Below, piece by piece: positions 15,290 to 23,612 of a stretch of DNA of 64,000 nucleotides. Source of the DNA: Bacilli bacterium (GTDB lineage Bacteria > Bacillota_I > Bacilli_A > RF39 > UBA660). Made by a program: the position numbers and the translations under genes. The stretch covers positions 62,001 through 126,000 of the forward strand of contig JAFXPU010000024.1 of assembly GCA_017527675.1 (NCBI GenBank), read 5' to 3'. Every line of letters begins with the position of its first letter. Within the stretch, counting starts at the first letter, position 1. The notes under the pieces were generated by a model. The model was not told the DNA's origin, ran no database searches, and was given only the letters and a program-made list of their open reading frames with translations.

Positions 15290-15565
15290 ATGAAGAGTGT
15301 TATAATAACAGCACTTATAAGTCCAATTTTATTGTTGATTTTTTATTTAGTTAAAATGGATTTCCGTTTTGCTACTTATGTTTGTAAAATTTGTAATATA
15401 CTTGAAGATTTAGCAATAACTGTTATGAGTCCGGGATTTGCAAATAATATAATTATTTTAAGTTTGGTTTTTGAGTTTGGTTTAGGATGTTGGTTAATAA
15501 CTAAATTAACTAAAACTAAACTATTTAATAATATTAAAAATTTTATTGAAAACTTAATATTTTAA
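15290..15565 (+). CDS. Small membrane protein of the recombinase operon
   Basis: 91 residues from the ATG at 15290, with two membrane segments (about 4-20 and 58-75) and a loop with two Cys. I do not recognise the family. The only good ribosome-binding site, AAGGAGG at 15239-15245, lies 6 bases before an in-frame ATA at 15251. The real start may therefore be that ATA, adding 13 residues, or the gene may have lost its start codon. It is the first gene after the 42-bp promoter repeat. A role in the element, for example as a holin-like or exclusion protein, is only a guess. Confidence 0.5.
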   Translation: MKSVIITALISPILLLIFYLVKMDFRFATYVCKICNILEDLAITVMSPGFANNIIILSLVFEFGLGCWLITKLTKTKLFNNIKNFIENLIF

Positions 15566-15577
15566 ATAATGATTTAT

Positions 15578-15688
15578 AAGGGGGTACTCTTTCTCATTAA
15601 GAAAATATTGGGTTTCAAATATATCGAAAAAAGTTGGAACTCAATATTTGAGTTCTTTTTTTCGTAAGAACTTAATAAGCTTAATGAG
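15578..15688 (+). promoter_or_regulatory. Transcription attenuator before the recombinase genes
   Basis: A strong terminator (GAACTCAA, 3-base loop, TTGAGTTC, then seven T; 15637-15662) lies between the membrane-protein gene and the recombinase genes. The segment 15603-15618 can pair over 16 positions, two of them G-U, with 15634-15649. This would consume the left arm of the terminator and act as an antiterminator. CTCATTAAG (15593-15601) also pairs with CTTAATGAG (15680-15688), which sits against the ribosome-binding site of the next gene. A leader frame of 23 codons from an ATT at 15596, after AAGGGGG, runs through the whole structure. Translation of it may set the fold. Confidence 0.65.
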
Positions 15689-15700
15689 AGGAGGGATATT

Positions 15701-15895
15701 TTGGAATTTGCAGAAGAATTAGAAACTTATACAAATACAAAAGAATTACCGAAAGAGTACCTCATATTAAAATTAAGAATATCTTTAAATAAAGATTTAT
15801 ACGAAAGTAAAGTTATTACATATGATATATATAATATAATGCAACAACTATTATTTAAAAAGATGGATAAAATGATTTTAGAACATAAAAAATAG
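15701..15895 (+). CDS. Small protein preceding the serine recombinase
   Basis: 64 residues from a TTG that follows GAGGAGGG by 5 bases. The product is charged and helical, with no membrane segment. Small helical proteins directly ahead of large serine recombinases often serve as partners or directionality factors, but nothing in the sequence proves that here. It lies 22 bases before the recombinase start and is controlled by the attenuator. Confidence 0.55.
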   Translation: MEFAEELETYTNTKELPKEYLILKLRISLNKDLYESKVITYDIYNIMQQLLFKKMDKMILEHKK

Positions 15896-15917
15896 TATTA
15901 AAGAAAGGAGCAAATTT

Positions 15918-17675
15918 ATGAATATAATAAAAGTTAGGCAAGAACTAGCAATGGGTAAAAACATATATGATATGCCATTACGAGTTGTTGATTATGGTAG
16001 AGTATCTACTGATAAAGATGAACAATTAAACTCATTAACTAATCAAGCTAATTATTTTAATGATATGATAGATGGAATAAAGAATTGGAATCATGTTGGA
16101 TCTTATGCAGATGAAGGTATAAGTGGAACACAGGTATATAAAAGAGAAGATTTTTTAAGAATGATAGAAGATGCAAGACTTGGTAAGTTTGATATGATTG
16201 TTACAAAAGAAATATCTAGATTTGCTCGTAATACTATTGATAGTATTAAATATACTCAATTACTTTTAAGTTATGGAGTAATAGTATTTTTTATATCAGA
16301 TAATATTAATACCATAAATCCAGATAGCGAATTTAGATTAACATTAATGGCAAGTATGGCACAAGATGAAGTAAGAAAACTTTCTGAAAGAGTTAAGTTT
16401 GGTATTAGAAGAAGTATAAAAGATGGAAAACTTGGCGGTGGCAATCTTTATGGTTATAACAAAAAAGATTGTGTATTAACTATAAATGAAGATGAAGCAA
16501 AAGTTGTAAAAAAGATATTTGAACTTTATGCATCAGGAGAATATGGATTTACTAAAATTGGAGAAATGTTAGCAAATGAAGGACATTATACTAGAGCAGG
16601 TAAAGTATTTAGTATGCCAACATTAAAGAAAATGATAAGAAATCCAAGATATAAAGGTTGGTTTACTGCTAATTTAAGTGAAGTGGAAGATTATAAAACG
16701 CATAAAAAAATAAATAAACCAAGAGAAGAATGGATTATGTATAAAGATGAAAGTGGTAGAGTTCCTGCAATAATAGATGAAGAATTGTGGGATAAAGCAA
16801 ATCAAGTTCATAATGAACGAATGAGTAAGTGGAACAAAAATGTTTTAAATAAAGAGTTTTATTTAGAAAATAGAAACTATACATCAAAGATATTTTGTAT
16901 GGAACATAATACAACTTTTATTCGTTCGGCATCTTGTAAAAGAAAAGAAAATCCAGTATGGCAATGTAATGAATTTTTAAGACATGGTATTAAAGGTTGT
17001 GCTACTCCAAGATTATTTGAAAAACACCTTGATGAAATATTTGCAACAATGCTTGAAAAAATAGTAGATAACCGTGATGAAATATTAAATAGTATAACTA
17101 ATGATTATGTTAGTTTAATTAAAGAAAGTAATAATAGTTATGATGTAGATAATTTAAAAGCAAAATTAAGAGAACAACAAACATTAAAAGATAGACTATT
17201 AGATATGTCATTAAGAAATATGATTAATGATAATGAATTTATGGAAAAGAATAAATCTATAAGTGATGAGATAGCATCATTAAATAAACAAATATTAGTA
17301 ATAGAAAGTAATAAAGAATCAACTGCATATTATGATAAAATAGTTGAACAAATAAGAAATGAATTAAAACCTAAATTAGATATAAGAAAGAATATTGGAA
17401 AATATTTTAATCTATTTATAGATAAAGTTTTTGTAAGTAAGATAGATAATGATAGAAAACATATTAAATTACAAATGATTTTTAACTTTAAAAGAGAAGA
17501 TGAAGAAATAGAAATTCACCAAAGGAACAATTCTAATGGAACAGGATCGGATAATTCAAAAAATGAAAAAACCCTTATAAATCAAAGAGATTACAATGTT
17601 AGAGTATCGTTTGATACTAATTATTTACGACAAAAGTATCTCTTGCTTAATGCCCAGCAACCCAGGTTTTGTTAA
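15918..17675 (+). CDS. Large serine recombinase (site-specific integrase/excisionase)
   Basis: 585 residues. The resolvase domain has the catalytic Ser30 in YGRVSTDKDEQ and the Arg-rich KEISRFARNT segment. The recombinase domain follows at about 170-270 (GGGNLYGYNKK to RNPRYKGWF). A zinc ribbon at about 325-365 uses Cys residues in KIFCMEH, ASCKRKE, WQCNE and KGCATP. A long coiled coil spans about 395-455. This is the expected architecture for integrases of this class. The reading frame runs through the right att core and stops 8 bases inside PBP sequence. The last residues (RFC) are therefore encoded by the host gene. In the circular form the frame would continue for about 87 more residues. 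Confidence 0.96.
   Translation: MNIIKVRQELAMGKNIYDMPLRVVDYGRVSTDKDEQLNSLTNQANYFNDMIDGIKNWNHVGSYADEGISGTQVYKREDFLRMIEDARLGKFDMIVTKEISRFARNTIDSIKYTQLLLSYGVIVFFISDNINTINPDSEFRLTLMASMAQDEVRKLSERVKFGIRRSIKDGKLGGGNLYGYNKKDCVLTINEDEAKVVKKIFELYASGEYGFTKIGEMLANEGHYTRAGKVFSMPTLKKMIRNPRYKGWFTANLSEVEDYKTHKKINKPREEWIMYKDESGRVPAIIDEELWDKANQVHNERMSKWNKNVLNKEFYLENRNYTSKIFCMEHNTTFIRSASCKRKENPVWQCNEFLRHGIKGCATPRLFEKHLDEIFATMLEKIVDNRDEILNSITNDYVSLIKESNNSYDVDNLKAKLREQQTLKDRLLDMSLRNMINDNEFMEKNKSISDEIASLNKQILVIESNKESTAYYDKIVEQIRNELKPKLDIRKNIGKYFNLFIDKVFVSKIDNDRKHIKLQMIFNFKREDEEIEIHQRNNSNGTGSDNSKNEKTLINQRDYNVRVSFDTNYLRQKYLLLNAQQPRFC
17659..17667 (+). other. Right attachment-site core (attR)
   Basis: AACCCAGGT is the partner of 3930-3938. 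PBP coding sequence resumes here in the frame that continues the 5' part. The recombinase frame also crosses the site, in a different register. Confidence 0.75.
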
Positions 17676-18519
17676 TATGGGTTTAAAATTAGGGAAAGAA
17701 ACTTTATTTAAATATATTGATAATTTTGGTTTTGGTCATAAGACCGGCGTTGAATTAAATGGCGAAGAAAATGGTATTATATTTGATATTAATAAAATAG
17801 GGGATTTAGAACTAGCTACAACGGCTTTTGGTCAAGGTGTATCTGTTACTCCAATACAGCAAATAACAGCTGTATCAGCAGCTATTAATGGGGGAATATT
17901 ATATCAACCGCATATTGTTAAAAGTATTAATGAACCAGAATTAAATAATGTAATATTAGATACGGAAATAAAAAAAATAAGACAAGTTATTAGCCCAGAA
18001 ACGAGTAAGCAAGTTAGATATGTTTTAGAAAGTGTTGTTGCTAAAGGTACAGGTCATAATGCCTATATTCCTAACTATCGGGTTGGTGGTAAGACAGGTA
18101 CTGCTCAAAAGGTTAATAATGGTGCTTATATGACTGGTAATTATATAACTTCTTTTATTGGTTTTATGCCAGCTGATGATCCTAAAATAGTTGTTTATAT
18201 TGCTGTTGATAATGCTAAAGGAGTAACTCAATATGGTGGAACTATAGCTGCTCCTATTGCTAAAAATGTTTTACTCGATTCTATAAATATTTTAAATATT
18301 GAACCAAGAGATAATGAAATAGAAAAAGAATATGTTTATTTAGATAAAGTTTATAGTGATATACCTAATGTTATTGGTATGAATTATGATGAAGCTAAAA
18401 ATAGTTTAAAAAATTTTAAAGTATTAAAAATTGGAGAGGGAACTGTTAAATATCAGAGTCCTAAAGCAGGTATTAAAATTGAAACTGGAACCGAAGTAAG
18501 GCTTTTTTTATCAAGTTAA
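17659..18519 (+). CDS. SpoVD/FtsI-type penicillin-binding protein, 3' part
   Basis: It encodes the rest of the transpeptidase domain from Asn348 on, with the KTG motif in VGGKTGTAQKVN. A single PASTA domain follows at the C-terminus (IPNVIGMNYDEAKNSL to GTEVRLFL). PASTA domains bind peptidoglycan and are found in SpoVD and Pbp2x-type proteins. An in-frame ATG lies 9 bases ahead, but there is no ribosome-binding site. A separate product is thus unlikely while the element is in place. Joined to 2889-3929 it gives 633 residues, close to the normal family length. Confidence 0.92.
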   Translation, partial: NPGFVNMGLKLGKETLFKYIDNFGFGHKTGVELNGEENGIIFDINKIGDLELATTAFGQGVSVTPIQQITAVSAAINGGILYQPHIVKSINEPELNNVILDTEIKKIRQVISPETSKQVRYVLESVVAKGTGHNAYIPNYRVGGKTGTAQKVNNGAYMTGNYITSFIGFMPADDPKIVVYIAVDNAKGVTQYGGTIAAPIAKNVLLDSINILNIEPRDNEIEKEYVYLDKVYSDIPNVIGMNYDEAKNSLKNFKVLKIGEGTVKYQSPKAGIKIETGTEVRLFLSS

Positions 18520-18546
18520 TTGTGATATAATTTAGACGTGATGATT

Positions 18547-19302
18547 ATGGAAGAATTAAAAAAAGTATTTGATGAATATGTAGAAAAATTTGAACAAACT
18601 AGTAAAGTTAAACTTAAATATGAACATACTTTAAGAGTAGCAAATAATTGTTTTAAAATAGCTGAATTTTTAAACCTAAGTGAAATGGATAAAAAAATAG
18701 CTTATTTAATGGGTTTATCACATGATTTAGGACGTTTTAAACAACTAGCTTTAACAGATTCTTTTTCTGATAATAAAACTAATATAGATCATGCTTCCTT
18801 AAGTGTGGATATTCTCTTTAAAGAAGGTTTAATCAATAAATTTATGGATACTATGGATTATGATGATATTATTAAATATGCTATTTTATCTCATAATAAA
18901 GATAGTATAGATAAGAACTTAGGAGAACGTACCAAAATGTTTGCATCTATTCTTCGTGATGCAGATAAATTAGATATTTTAAATATTCTTACTTTTGAAA
19001 AAAAAGAAAATATCTTTTGGTTTAATGAATATCACGCATTAGAAATAAATGATAAGGTTTTAAATGATCATTTAAATGGTAAATTAATAGATTATAATGA
19101 TATTGATACTAACTTTGATTTAGCCATAGCTTATTATAATTATGCTTTAGACATTAATTACAAATGGACTAAAGAAGAAATCCTAAAAAACAAATATTAC
19201 GAAAAGATAACTGAAAGATTTAAAACTTGGTTTTTAAAAGATCATATATTAGAAACTATAGAAAAAAAATCATTAGAATATTTAAAAAAAGATAATTATT
19301 AA
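18547..19302 (+). CDS. HD-domain phosphohydrolase
   Basis: 251 residues. The metal-binding HD signature is visible as YEHTLRVANN, GLSHDLGRFKQ, ILSHNKDS and RDADKLDIL, the H...HD...H...D set. Such proteins hydrolyse nucleotides or other phosphate esters in the cytosol; the substrate is unknown. The start is uncertain between ATGs at 18541 and 18547. I prefer the second because GTGATG then sits at the spacing used elsewhere in this genome. It follows the PBP gene by 27 bases and has its own TATAAT. Confidence 0.85.
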   Translation: MEELKKVFDEYVEKFEQTSKVKLKYEHTLRVANNCFKIAEFLNLSEMDKKIAYLMGLSHDLGRFKQLALTDSFSDNKTNIDHASLSVDILFKEGLINKFMDTMDYDDIIKYAILSHNKDSIDKNLGERTKMFASILRDADKLDILNILTFEKKENIFWFNEYHALEINDKVLNDHLNGKLIDYNDIDTNFDLAIAYYNYALDINYKWTKEEILKNKYYEKITERFKTWFLKDHILETIEKKSLEYLKKDNY

Positions 19303-19315
19303 CTAATTATCTTTT
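19287..19315. terminator. Bidirectional terminator between convergent genes
   Basis: AAAAGATAATTA pairs with TAATTATCTTTT, with A and T runs on the two sides. It overlaps the ends of both genes. Confidence 0.75.
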
Positions 19316-20181
19316 ATTTTTATTGGATTAACATGAATAACTGCCAAATATATTTCATCAACTTCCTTAACAATCTCTTTTTCTAATTTATCAGCTATCT
19401 CATGTGATTTAAATGTTGACAGGCTACCATCAACAAATATTGTTAAGGATATTTGATATTGATAACCAATTGGTGTGGAATTAAAATGATTAAATCTAAC
19501 TATTTCAGGATGTTTTTTTACAATATCATATACTTGTTTTTTAGCTTCATCACAGATACATTTATCCATTAAGACATCATAACTTTCAATAAATATTTTA
19601 ATATAAGAAATAATTATCCATATTGATATAATAATACCAACAATATCATCAACATAATAAATATGATATAAACTAAGTATACAAGCTATAAGGTTTAAAG
19701 AGGTAATCATACAATCATTTAAATGATCTTTTGAATTAGCTTTAATAAGTAGGTTATTATGTTTTTTAGCAATAGCATTAGTATATAAAAATAACATAAA
19801 CTTAACTAAGATAGTCACAATACAAACAATAACTAACCAAAAACTAAAATTATAGTTATTATCCTTAGTAATTAAAGTCATAAATGCTTCTTTAATAATT
19901 ATTAATGAGGTTAATATCATAATAACACTTATAAGCATAGAATAAATATATTCAGCTTTACCATGTCCTAAATTATGATCTTCATCTGGTTTTTTTGAAG
20001 CTATTTTATTACCTATAAAAGTCATTAAAGATGATAAAATATCACCAGCTGAATTAAAGGTATCCGCTATCATTGCTTGTGAACATGTTATAAAACCTAT
20101 AATACTTTTTATAATGAATAAAAAGATATTTCCAATAATACCTAAAATACTAGCAATTTTAACTTTCTTGAAACGTTCCAA
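19303..20181 (-). CDS. Cation diffusion facilitator (Zn/Mn/Fe efflux)
   Basis: A member of the CDF family with about 292 residues. It has four to six membrane segments, the metal-site motif ADTFNSAGD in the second segment, and DEDHNLGHGKAEY after the third. The cytosolic C-terminal domain (from about 205) carries the conserved HPEIVRFNHFN and VIHVNP strands. CDF proteins export divalent metals by proton exchange. I prefer the TTG at 20181, which sits five bases beyond AAGGTGAT; a GTG at 20190 is the longer alternative. Confidence 0.92.
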   Translation of the reverse strand: MERFKKVKIASILGIIGNIFLFIIKSIIGFITCSQAMIADTFNSAGDILSSLMTFIGNKIASKKPDEDHNLGHGKAEYIYSMLISVIMILTSLIIIKEAFMTLITKDNNYNFSFWLVIVCIVTILVKFMLFLYTNAIAKKHNNLLIKANSKDHLNDCMITSLNLIACILSLYHIYYVDDIVGIIISIWIIISYIKIFIESYDVLMDKCICDEAKKQVYDIVKKHPEIVRFNHFNSTPIGYQYQISLTIFVDGSLSTFKSHEIADKLEKEIVKEVDEIYLAVIHVNPIKIKDN

Positions 20182-20318
20182 TGTAATCACCTTAAAGAGA
20201 ATTATATCACTAAAAATATATTTTTTCTACTCCTTTTTTTCTTTAAAAATAAAGGAAATAGTTGCATTTTTAAAACAAATGTATTATAATAAATATAGAT
20301 AATAGGGAGGTGTTATGG

Positions 20319-20540
20319 ATGGACTTTTATGATTTAACTTTAGATGAACAAATCAGATGTATCGAGGTAATGCGCCAAAAAGATATTGAAAAAGTTTTAG
20401 ATAGTACTTACAATCCTATTCAAATTAGACTTAATAGAAAAGCTATTAATATGTATTATGATGGTTTAATTAAAGAATTAAAACAAAATAGTATAAAACC
20501 AAATGAAGTTGAAAAAGAAGAATTAAGTAAAGTTGCTTAA
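20319..20540 (+). CDS. Small conserved-looking helical protein
   Basis: 73 residues from the ATG at 20319, eight bases after AGGGAGG. It is helical and charged, with no membrane segment or motif I recognise. It sits 37 bases before mraY and probably shares its transcript, which hints at a role tied to envelope synthesis. The function is unknown. Confidence 0.6.
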   Translation: MDFYDLTLDEQIRCIEVMRQKDIEKVLDSTYNPIQIRLNRKAINMYYDGLIKELKQNSIKPNEVEKEELSKVA

Positions 20541-20577
20541 TTCTTTTTTTGTTGCATATAATTAGTAGGAGGTTATT

Positions 20578-21561
20578 ATGTTAAAAACCATAACTCTTAC
20601 TATTTTAATTGGTCTTATTTTTTCTTTTATGATTGCTTTAATATTAATTCCTGTATTAATTAAGATAGGGGCAGATCAAAGACTATCAGAATATTTAAAA
20701 GATGAACATAAAAAGAAAGCCCATACACCAACAATGGGCGGTCTAATCTTTATTTTACCACCATTGTTAGTAACCACTTTATTATTAATATTTCATAAAA
20801 TATCTTTTAGTTATAATTTATTAATTGTTATGATAACTTTTTTTCTTTATGCTTTAATAGGTTTTATAGATGATTATTTAATAATTAAGTATAACAATAA
20901 TAATGGTCTTAGCGAAAAAGCTAAATTTATTATGCAATTTATTGTTGCTTTAATATTTATGTTTCTTTTTTTACACGCTGGAAATGAACCACTTTTATGG
21001 TTACATAGTCTAAATTTAAAACTAGATATTGGTTTTAGTTATGGATTTTTTATTATAATAATCTTATTATCATCATCAAATGCTGTTAACATAACTGATG
21101 GTTTAGATGGTCTGGCTGGTGGTCTTTCTTTAATAGCTTTAATAACTTTTGTAATAATCATTTTATCTACTGGTTGGTTAGAAGGGTATTATGAAATTGC
21201 TATATTTATTTTAATTCTAATAGGCTCTTTAATAACTTTTTTATTCTTTAATATTTATCCAGCTAAAATATTTATGGGTGATACTGGCTCTTTAGCTTTA
21301 GGATCATTACTTGGAGTTTTAGCTATTCTAACTCGTCATGAAATATTATTAATACTTATTTGTATAGTTTTTGTTTTAGAAACTTTAAGTTGTGTAATTC
21401 AAAGAATATATTATAAAATTTTTAAAAGACGTATATTACCTATGACACCAATTCATCATACTTTTGAAAAAAAGTATCCTGAATTTGATGTTGTTAAAAT
21501 TTTTTGGTTAATAGGTTTAATAGCCTCGCTCATATCTTTAATATGTGGGGTGATATTATAA
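20578..21561 (+). CDS. mraY: Phospho-N-acetylmuramoyl-pentapeptide transferase
   Basis: 327 residues with about ten membrane segments. MraY makes lipid I from UDP-MurNAc-pentapeptide and undecaprenyl phosphate on the inner face of the membrane. Diagnostic motifs are all present: KAHTPTMGG, the DDYL pair, NAVNITDGLDGLAGG, MGDTGSLALG and the MTPIHHTFE loop. AGGAGG precedes the start. It is followed directly by ftsW and preceded, apart from a few genes, by the split PBP, so this is a piece of the division and cell-wall cluster. Confidence 0.97.
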   Translation: MLKTITLTILIGLIFSFMIALILIPVLIKIGADQRLSEYLKDEHKKKAHTPTMGGLIFILPPLLVTTLLLIFHKISFSYNLLIVMITFFLYALIGFIDDYLIIKYNNNNGLSEKAKFIMQFIVALIFMFLFLHAGNEPLLWLHSLNLKLDIGFSYGFFIIIILLSSSNAVNITDGLDGLAGGLSLIALITFVIIILSTGWLEGYYEIAIFILILIGSLITFLFFNIYPAKIFMGDTGSLALGSLLGVLAILTRHEILLILICIVFVLETLSCVIQRIYYKIFKRRILPMTPIHHTFEKKYPEFDVVKIFWLIGLIASLISLICGVIL

Positions 21562-22622
21562 AAAAAGAACGATTATTAATAACCTTAGGTGTTATTGTAA
21601 TAACCTTATTTGGTTTATTTATGATTTATTCATCATCTCGTATCTGGGCAGATTATAAATATCATGATGAATTTAAGTATTTTAAAAATCAATTAATTTT
21701 TTTTGTTATAGGACTTGTTTTAATGATTAATATAAGTAAAATAGATTATCATATCTATTATAAAAATTCTTCTAAAATAGTCTTAATATGCTTAATTTGT
21801 TTAATTTTAGTTTTAATACCTGGAATAGGATCTGTTAGAAATGGTTCTAGAAGTTGGTTTAGAATAGGCTCCTTTGGTATTCAACCATCGGAATTTACTA
21901 AACTTGGACTTATTATCTTTACATCAAAGTATTTAACAAAATATAAAAAAATGTTACCAATTTTACTCTTATTAGGATTAGTCTTTGGTCTTATTATGCT
22001 TCAACCTGATTTTGGAACAGGTATGGTACTGGTTATGTCCATCTTTGGAATTCTTTTTATTGGTGGTATGAGTATGTCTTTTATTTATAAAATATCTTTT
22101 TTAGGAGTTTTAGGTATTATAGGTCTTATTATAATTGCTCCATATCGTCTGGCTCGTATTTTATCTTTTTTAAACCCTTGGTCAGATCCACTGGGTAGTG
22201 GTTTTCAAATAATTCAAAGTTTATATGCAATTGGGCCAGGTGGTTTATTTGGCCAAGGTATTGGGAATTCTATTCAAAAATACTTTTATTTACCAGAACC
22301 TCAAACAGATTTTATCTTTGCTATCATATCTGAAGAATTAGGCTTTTTAGGAGTTTTAATAGTAGTTAGTTTGCTTGGATTAATCATTTATAATGGATTT
22401 AAAATTGCTTATAAAACAAACGATTTATTTGGTAAATATTTAGCCTTTGGTATTTCCTTTTCTCTAGCTTTTCAAGCTATTTTAAATTTAATGGTAGTAG
22501 TTGGTTTAATACCTGTAACTGGTGTTACTTTACCATTTTTATCATATGGTGGTTCATCCTTATTAATTAGTATGGTTTCGATAGGTATAGTTTTAAATGT
22601 TGCAAGGAATTCGACAAAATAG
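21543..22622 (+). CDS. ftsW: FtsW/RodA-family lipid II polymerase
   Basis: 359 residues with about ten membrane segments. The SEDS-family motifs are RSWFRIGSFGIQPSEF, LQPDFGTG, ISEELGFLG and LPFLSYGGSSLL. These enzymes polymerise lipid II together with a class B PBP, whose gene is the split one in this cluster. FtsW is favoured over RodA by the neighbourhood. The start is unclear. The ATG at 21543 overlaps mraY and lacks a ribosome-binding site. GGGGTG at 21547 sits ahead of ATT/ATA codons at 21555-21560, which may be the real start region. Confidence 0.92.
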   Translation: MWGDIIKKERLLITLGVIVITLFGLFMIYSSSRIWADYKYHDEFKYFKNQLIFFVIGLVLMINISKIDYHIYYKNSSKIVLICLICLILVLIPGIGSVRNGSRSWFRIGSFGIQPSEFTKLGLIIFTSKYLTKYKKMLPILLLLGLVFGLIMLQPDFGTGMVLVMSIFGILFIGGMSMSFIYKISFLGVLGIIGLIIIAPYRLARILSFLNPWSDPLGSGFQIIQSLYAIGPGGLFGQGIGNSIQKYFYLPEPQTDFIFAIISEELGFLGVLIVVSLLGLIIYNGFKIAYKTNDLFGKYLAFGISFSLAFQAILNLMVVVGLIPVTGVTLPFLSYGGSSLLISMVSIGIVLNVARNSTK

Positions 22623-22665
22623 TTTTTTTATTTATGTTATTATATCTATATTTAGGGGGAATAAT

Positions 22666-23562
22666 ATGAATGAAGTAATAGATAAAGATAATAAAACAAT
22701 CGAAGATATGATATATGAAATAAGAGGTAAGCAAGTTATGCTTGATTCTGATTTAGCAAAGTTATATTGTGTTGAAACAAAAAGAATAAATGAAGCTGTT
22801 AAAAATAATTTAGATAAGTTCCCGGTGAGATTTAGTTGGTTTTTAACAGATAATGAATGGGTTTTTTTAAGGTCGAAAATTTCGACCTTAGAAGGTAATC
22901 TATTAGGCAAAGGCCATCATAGAAAGTATTTGCCCAGAGTTTTTACAGAGCAGGGTATTGCAATGCTTGCAACAATTATAAAATCAAAAATCGCAATTCA
23001 AACAAGTATTAATATAATGGATGCATTTGTTGCTATGCGCCATTATATAGGAAATAGTGAACTAAGGATAACTAATTTAGAAACCAAGGTTATAGAACAT
23101 GATAGTAATATTAAATTGCTTCAGGAATCATTTGATAAATTAGAAGAAAATAAAGAAATTAATGAAATATATTTCAATGGTAAAATATATGATGCTTATT
23201 CTAAAGTGTTGGATATTTTTTCTAATGCCAAAAAAGAATTAATTATTATTGATAGATATGCTGATAAAACTATACTTGATATGATTAAGAAATTAAATTG
23301 TAAAATTATTTTAATAACTAGTAGAAATAGTAAATTAACTGATTTAGATATTAAAAAATATAATAGTAGTTATCATAATTTAACTATTTATTATGATGAT
23401 ACTTATCATGATCGATATTTTATTCTTGATAAAGAAATAATTTATCATTCAGGTAATTCCATAAATCATATAGGATATAGAAAATCATCTATTAATACTC
23501 TTAATGATATAAGTGTTAAAAAATCTATAATAGAAGATATTGATAAAATAATAAAAAGATAA
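22666..23562 (+). CDS. ORF6N-domain protein with C-terminal phospholipase D-like half
   Basis: 298 residues. The N-terminal 100 residues are an ORF6N domain (IRGKQVMLDSDLAKLY, NLDKFPVRFSWFLT, RVFTEQGIAMLATI), a DNA-binding module common in phage antirepressors and genomic islands. The C-terminal half (about 165-298) looks like a single PLD-type unit. It has LIIIDRYAD, then YHDRYFILDKEIIYHSGNS, which keeps the H-D-x-Y-x-I/L-x-D layout of PLD-like proteins in defence or repair. GGGGGA sits 5 bases before the ATG. It is a lone gene between ftsW and an unknown membrane protein. Confidence 0.8.
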   Translation: MNEVIDKDNKTIEDMIYEIRGKQVMLDSDLAKLYCVETKRINEAVKNNLDKFPVRFSWFLTDNEWVFLRSKISTLEGNLLGKGHHRKYLPRVFTEQGIAMLATIIKSKIAIQTSINIMDAFVAMRHYIGNSELRITNLETKVIEHDSNIKLLQESFDKLEENKEINEIYFNGKIYDAYSKVLDIFSNAKKELIIIDRYADKTILDMIKKLNCKIILITSRNSKLTDLDIKKYNSSYHNLTIYYDDTYHDRYFILDKEIIYHSGNSINHIGYRKSSINTLNDISVKKSIIEDIDKIIKR

Positions 23563-23583
23563 ATTAGATAATTTATCTTTTTT
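23555..23583 (+). terminator. Terminator after the ORF6N gene
   Basis: AAAGATAAATT pairs with AATTTATCTTT and is followed by T residues. Confidence 0.7.
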
Positions 23584-23612
23584 AATGTATAATGTAAATA
23601 AGGTTGGTGATT

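Larger units (their letters stand above)
3930..17667 (+). mobile_element. Serine-recombinase element of about 13.7 kb inserted in the PBP gene
   Basis: The two PBP halves join in frame if one copy of the core AACCYAGGT (3930-3938 and 17659-17667) is removed along with everything between. The joined protein reads ENSCNPGFVN, the expected PBP sequence. The element carries a large serine recombinase at its right end, a tyrosine recombinase near its left end, a SipW/TasA-like surface operon, a complete diversity-generating retroelement, and two HTH regulators. It has no evident conjugation genes and only a fragment of a replication-type gene, so it is either a small integrative element or a reduced one. 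Boundaries are inferred from the PBP reading frame and the shared core. Confidence 0.9.

Noticed and set aside
17596-17658. N-terminal extension of the PBP 3' part
   Set aside because: This is the recombinase gene read in another frame. The in-frame ATG at 17650 has no ribosome-binding site.
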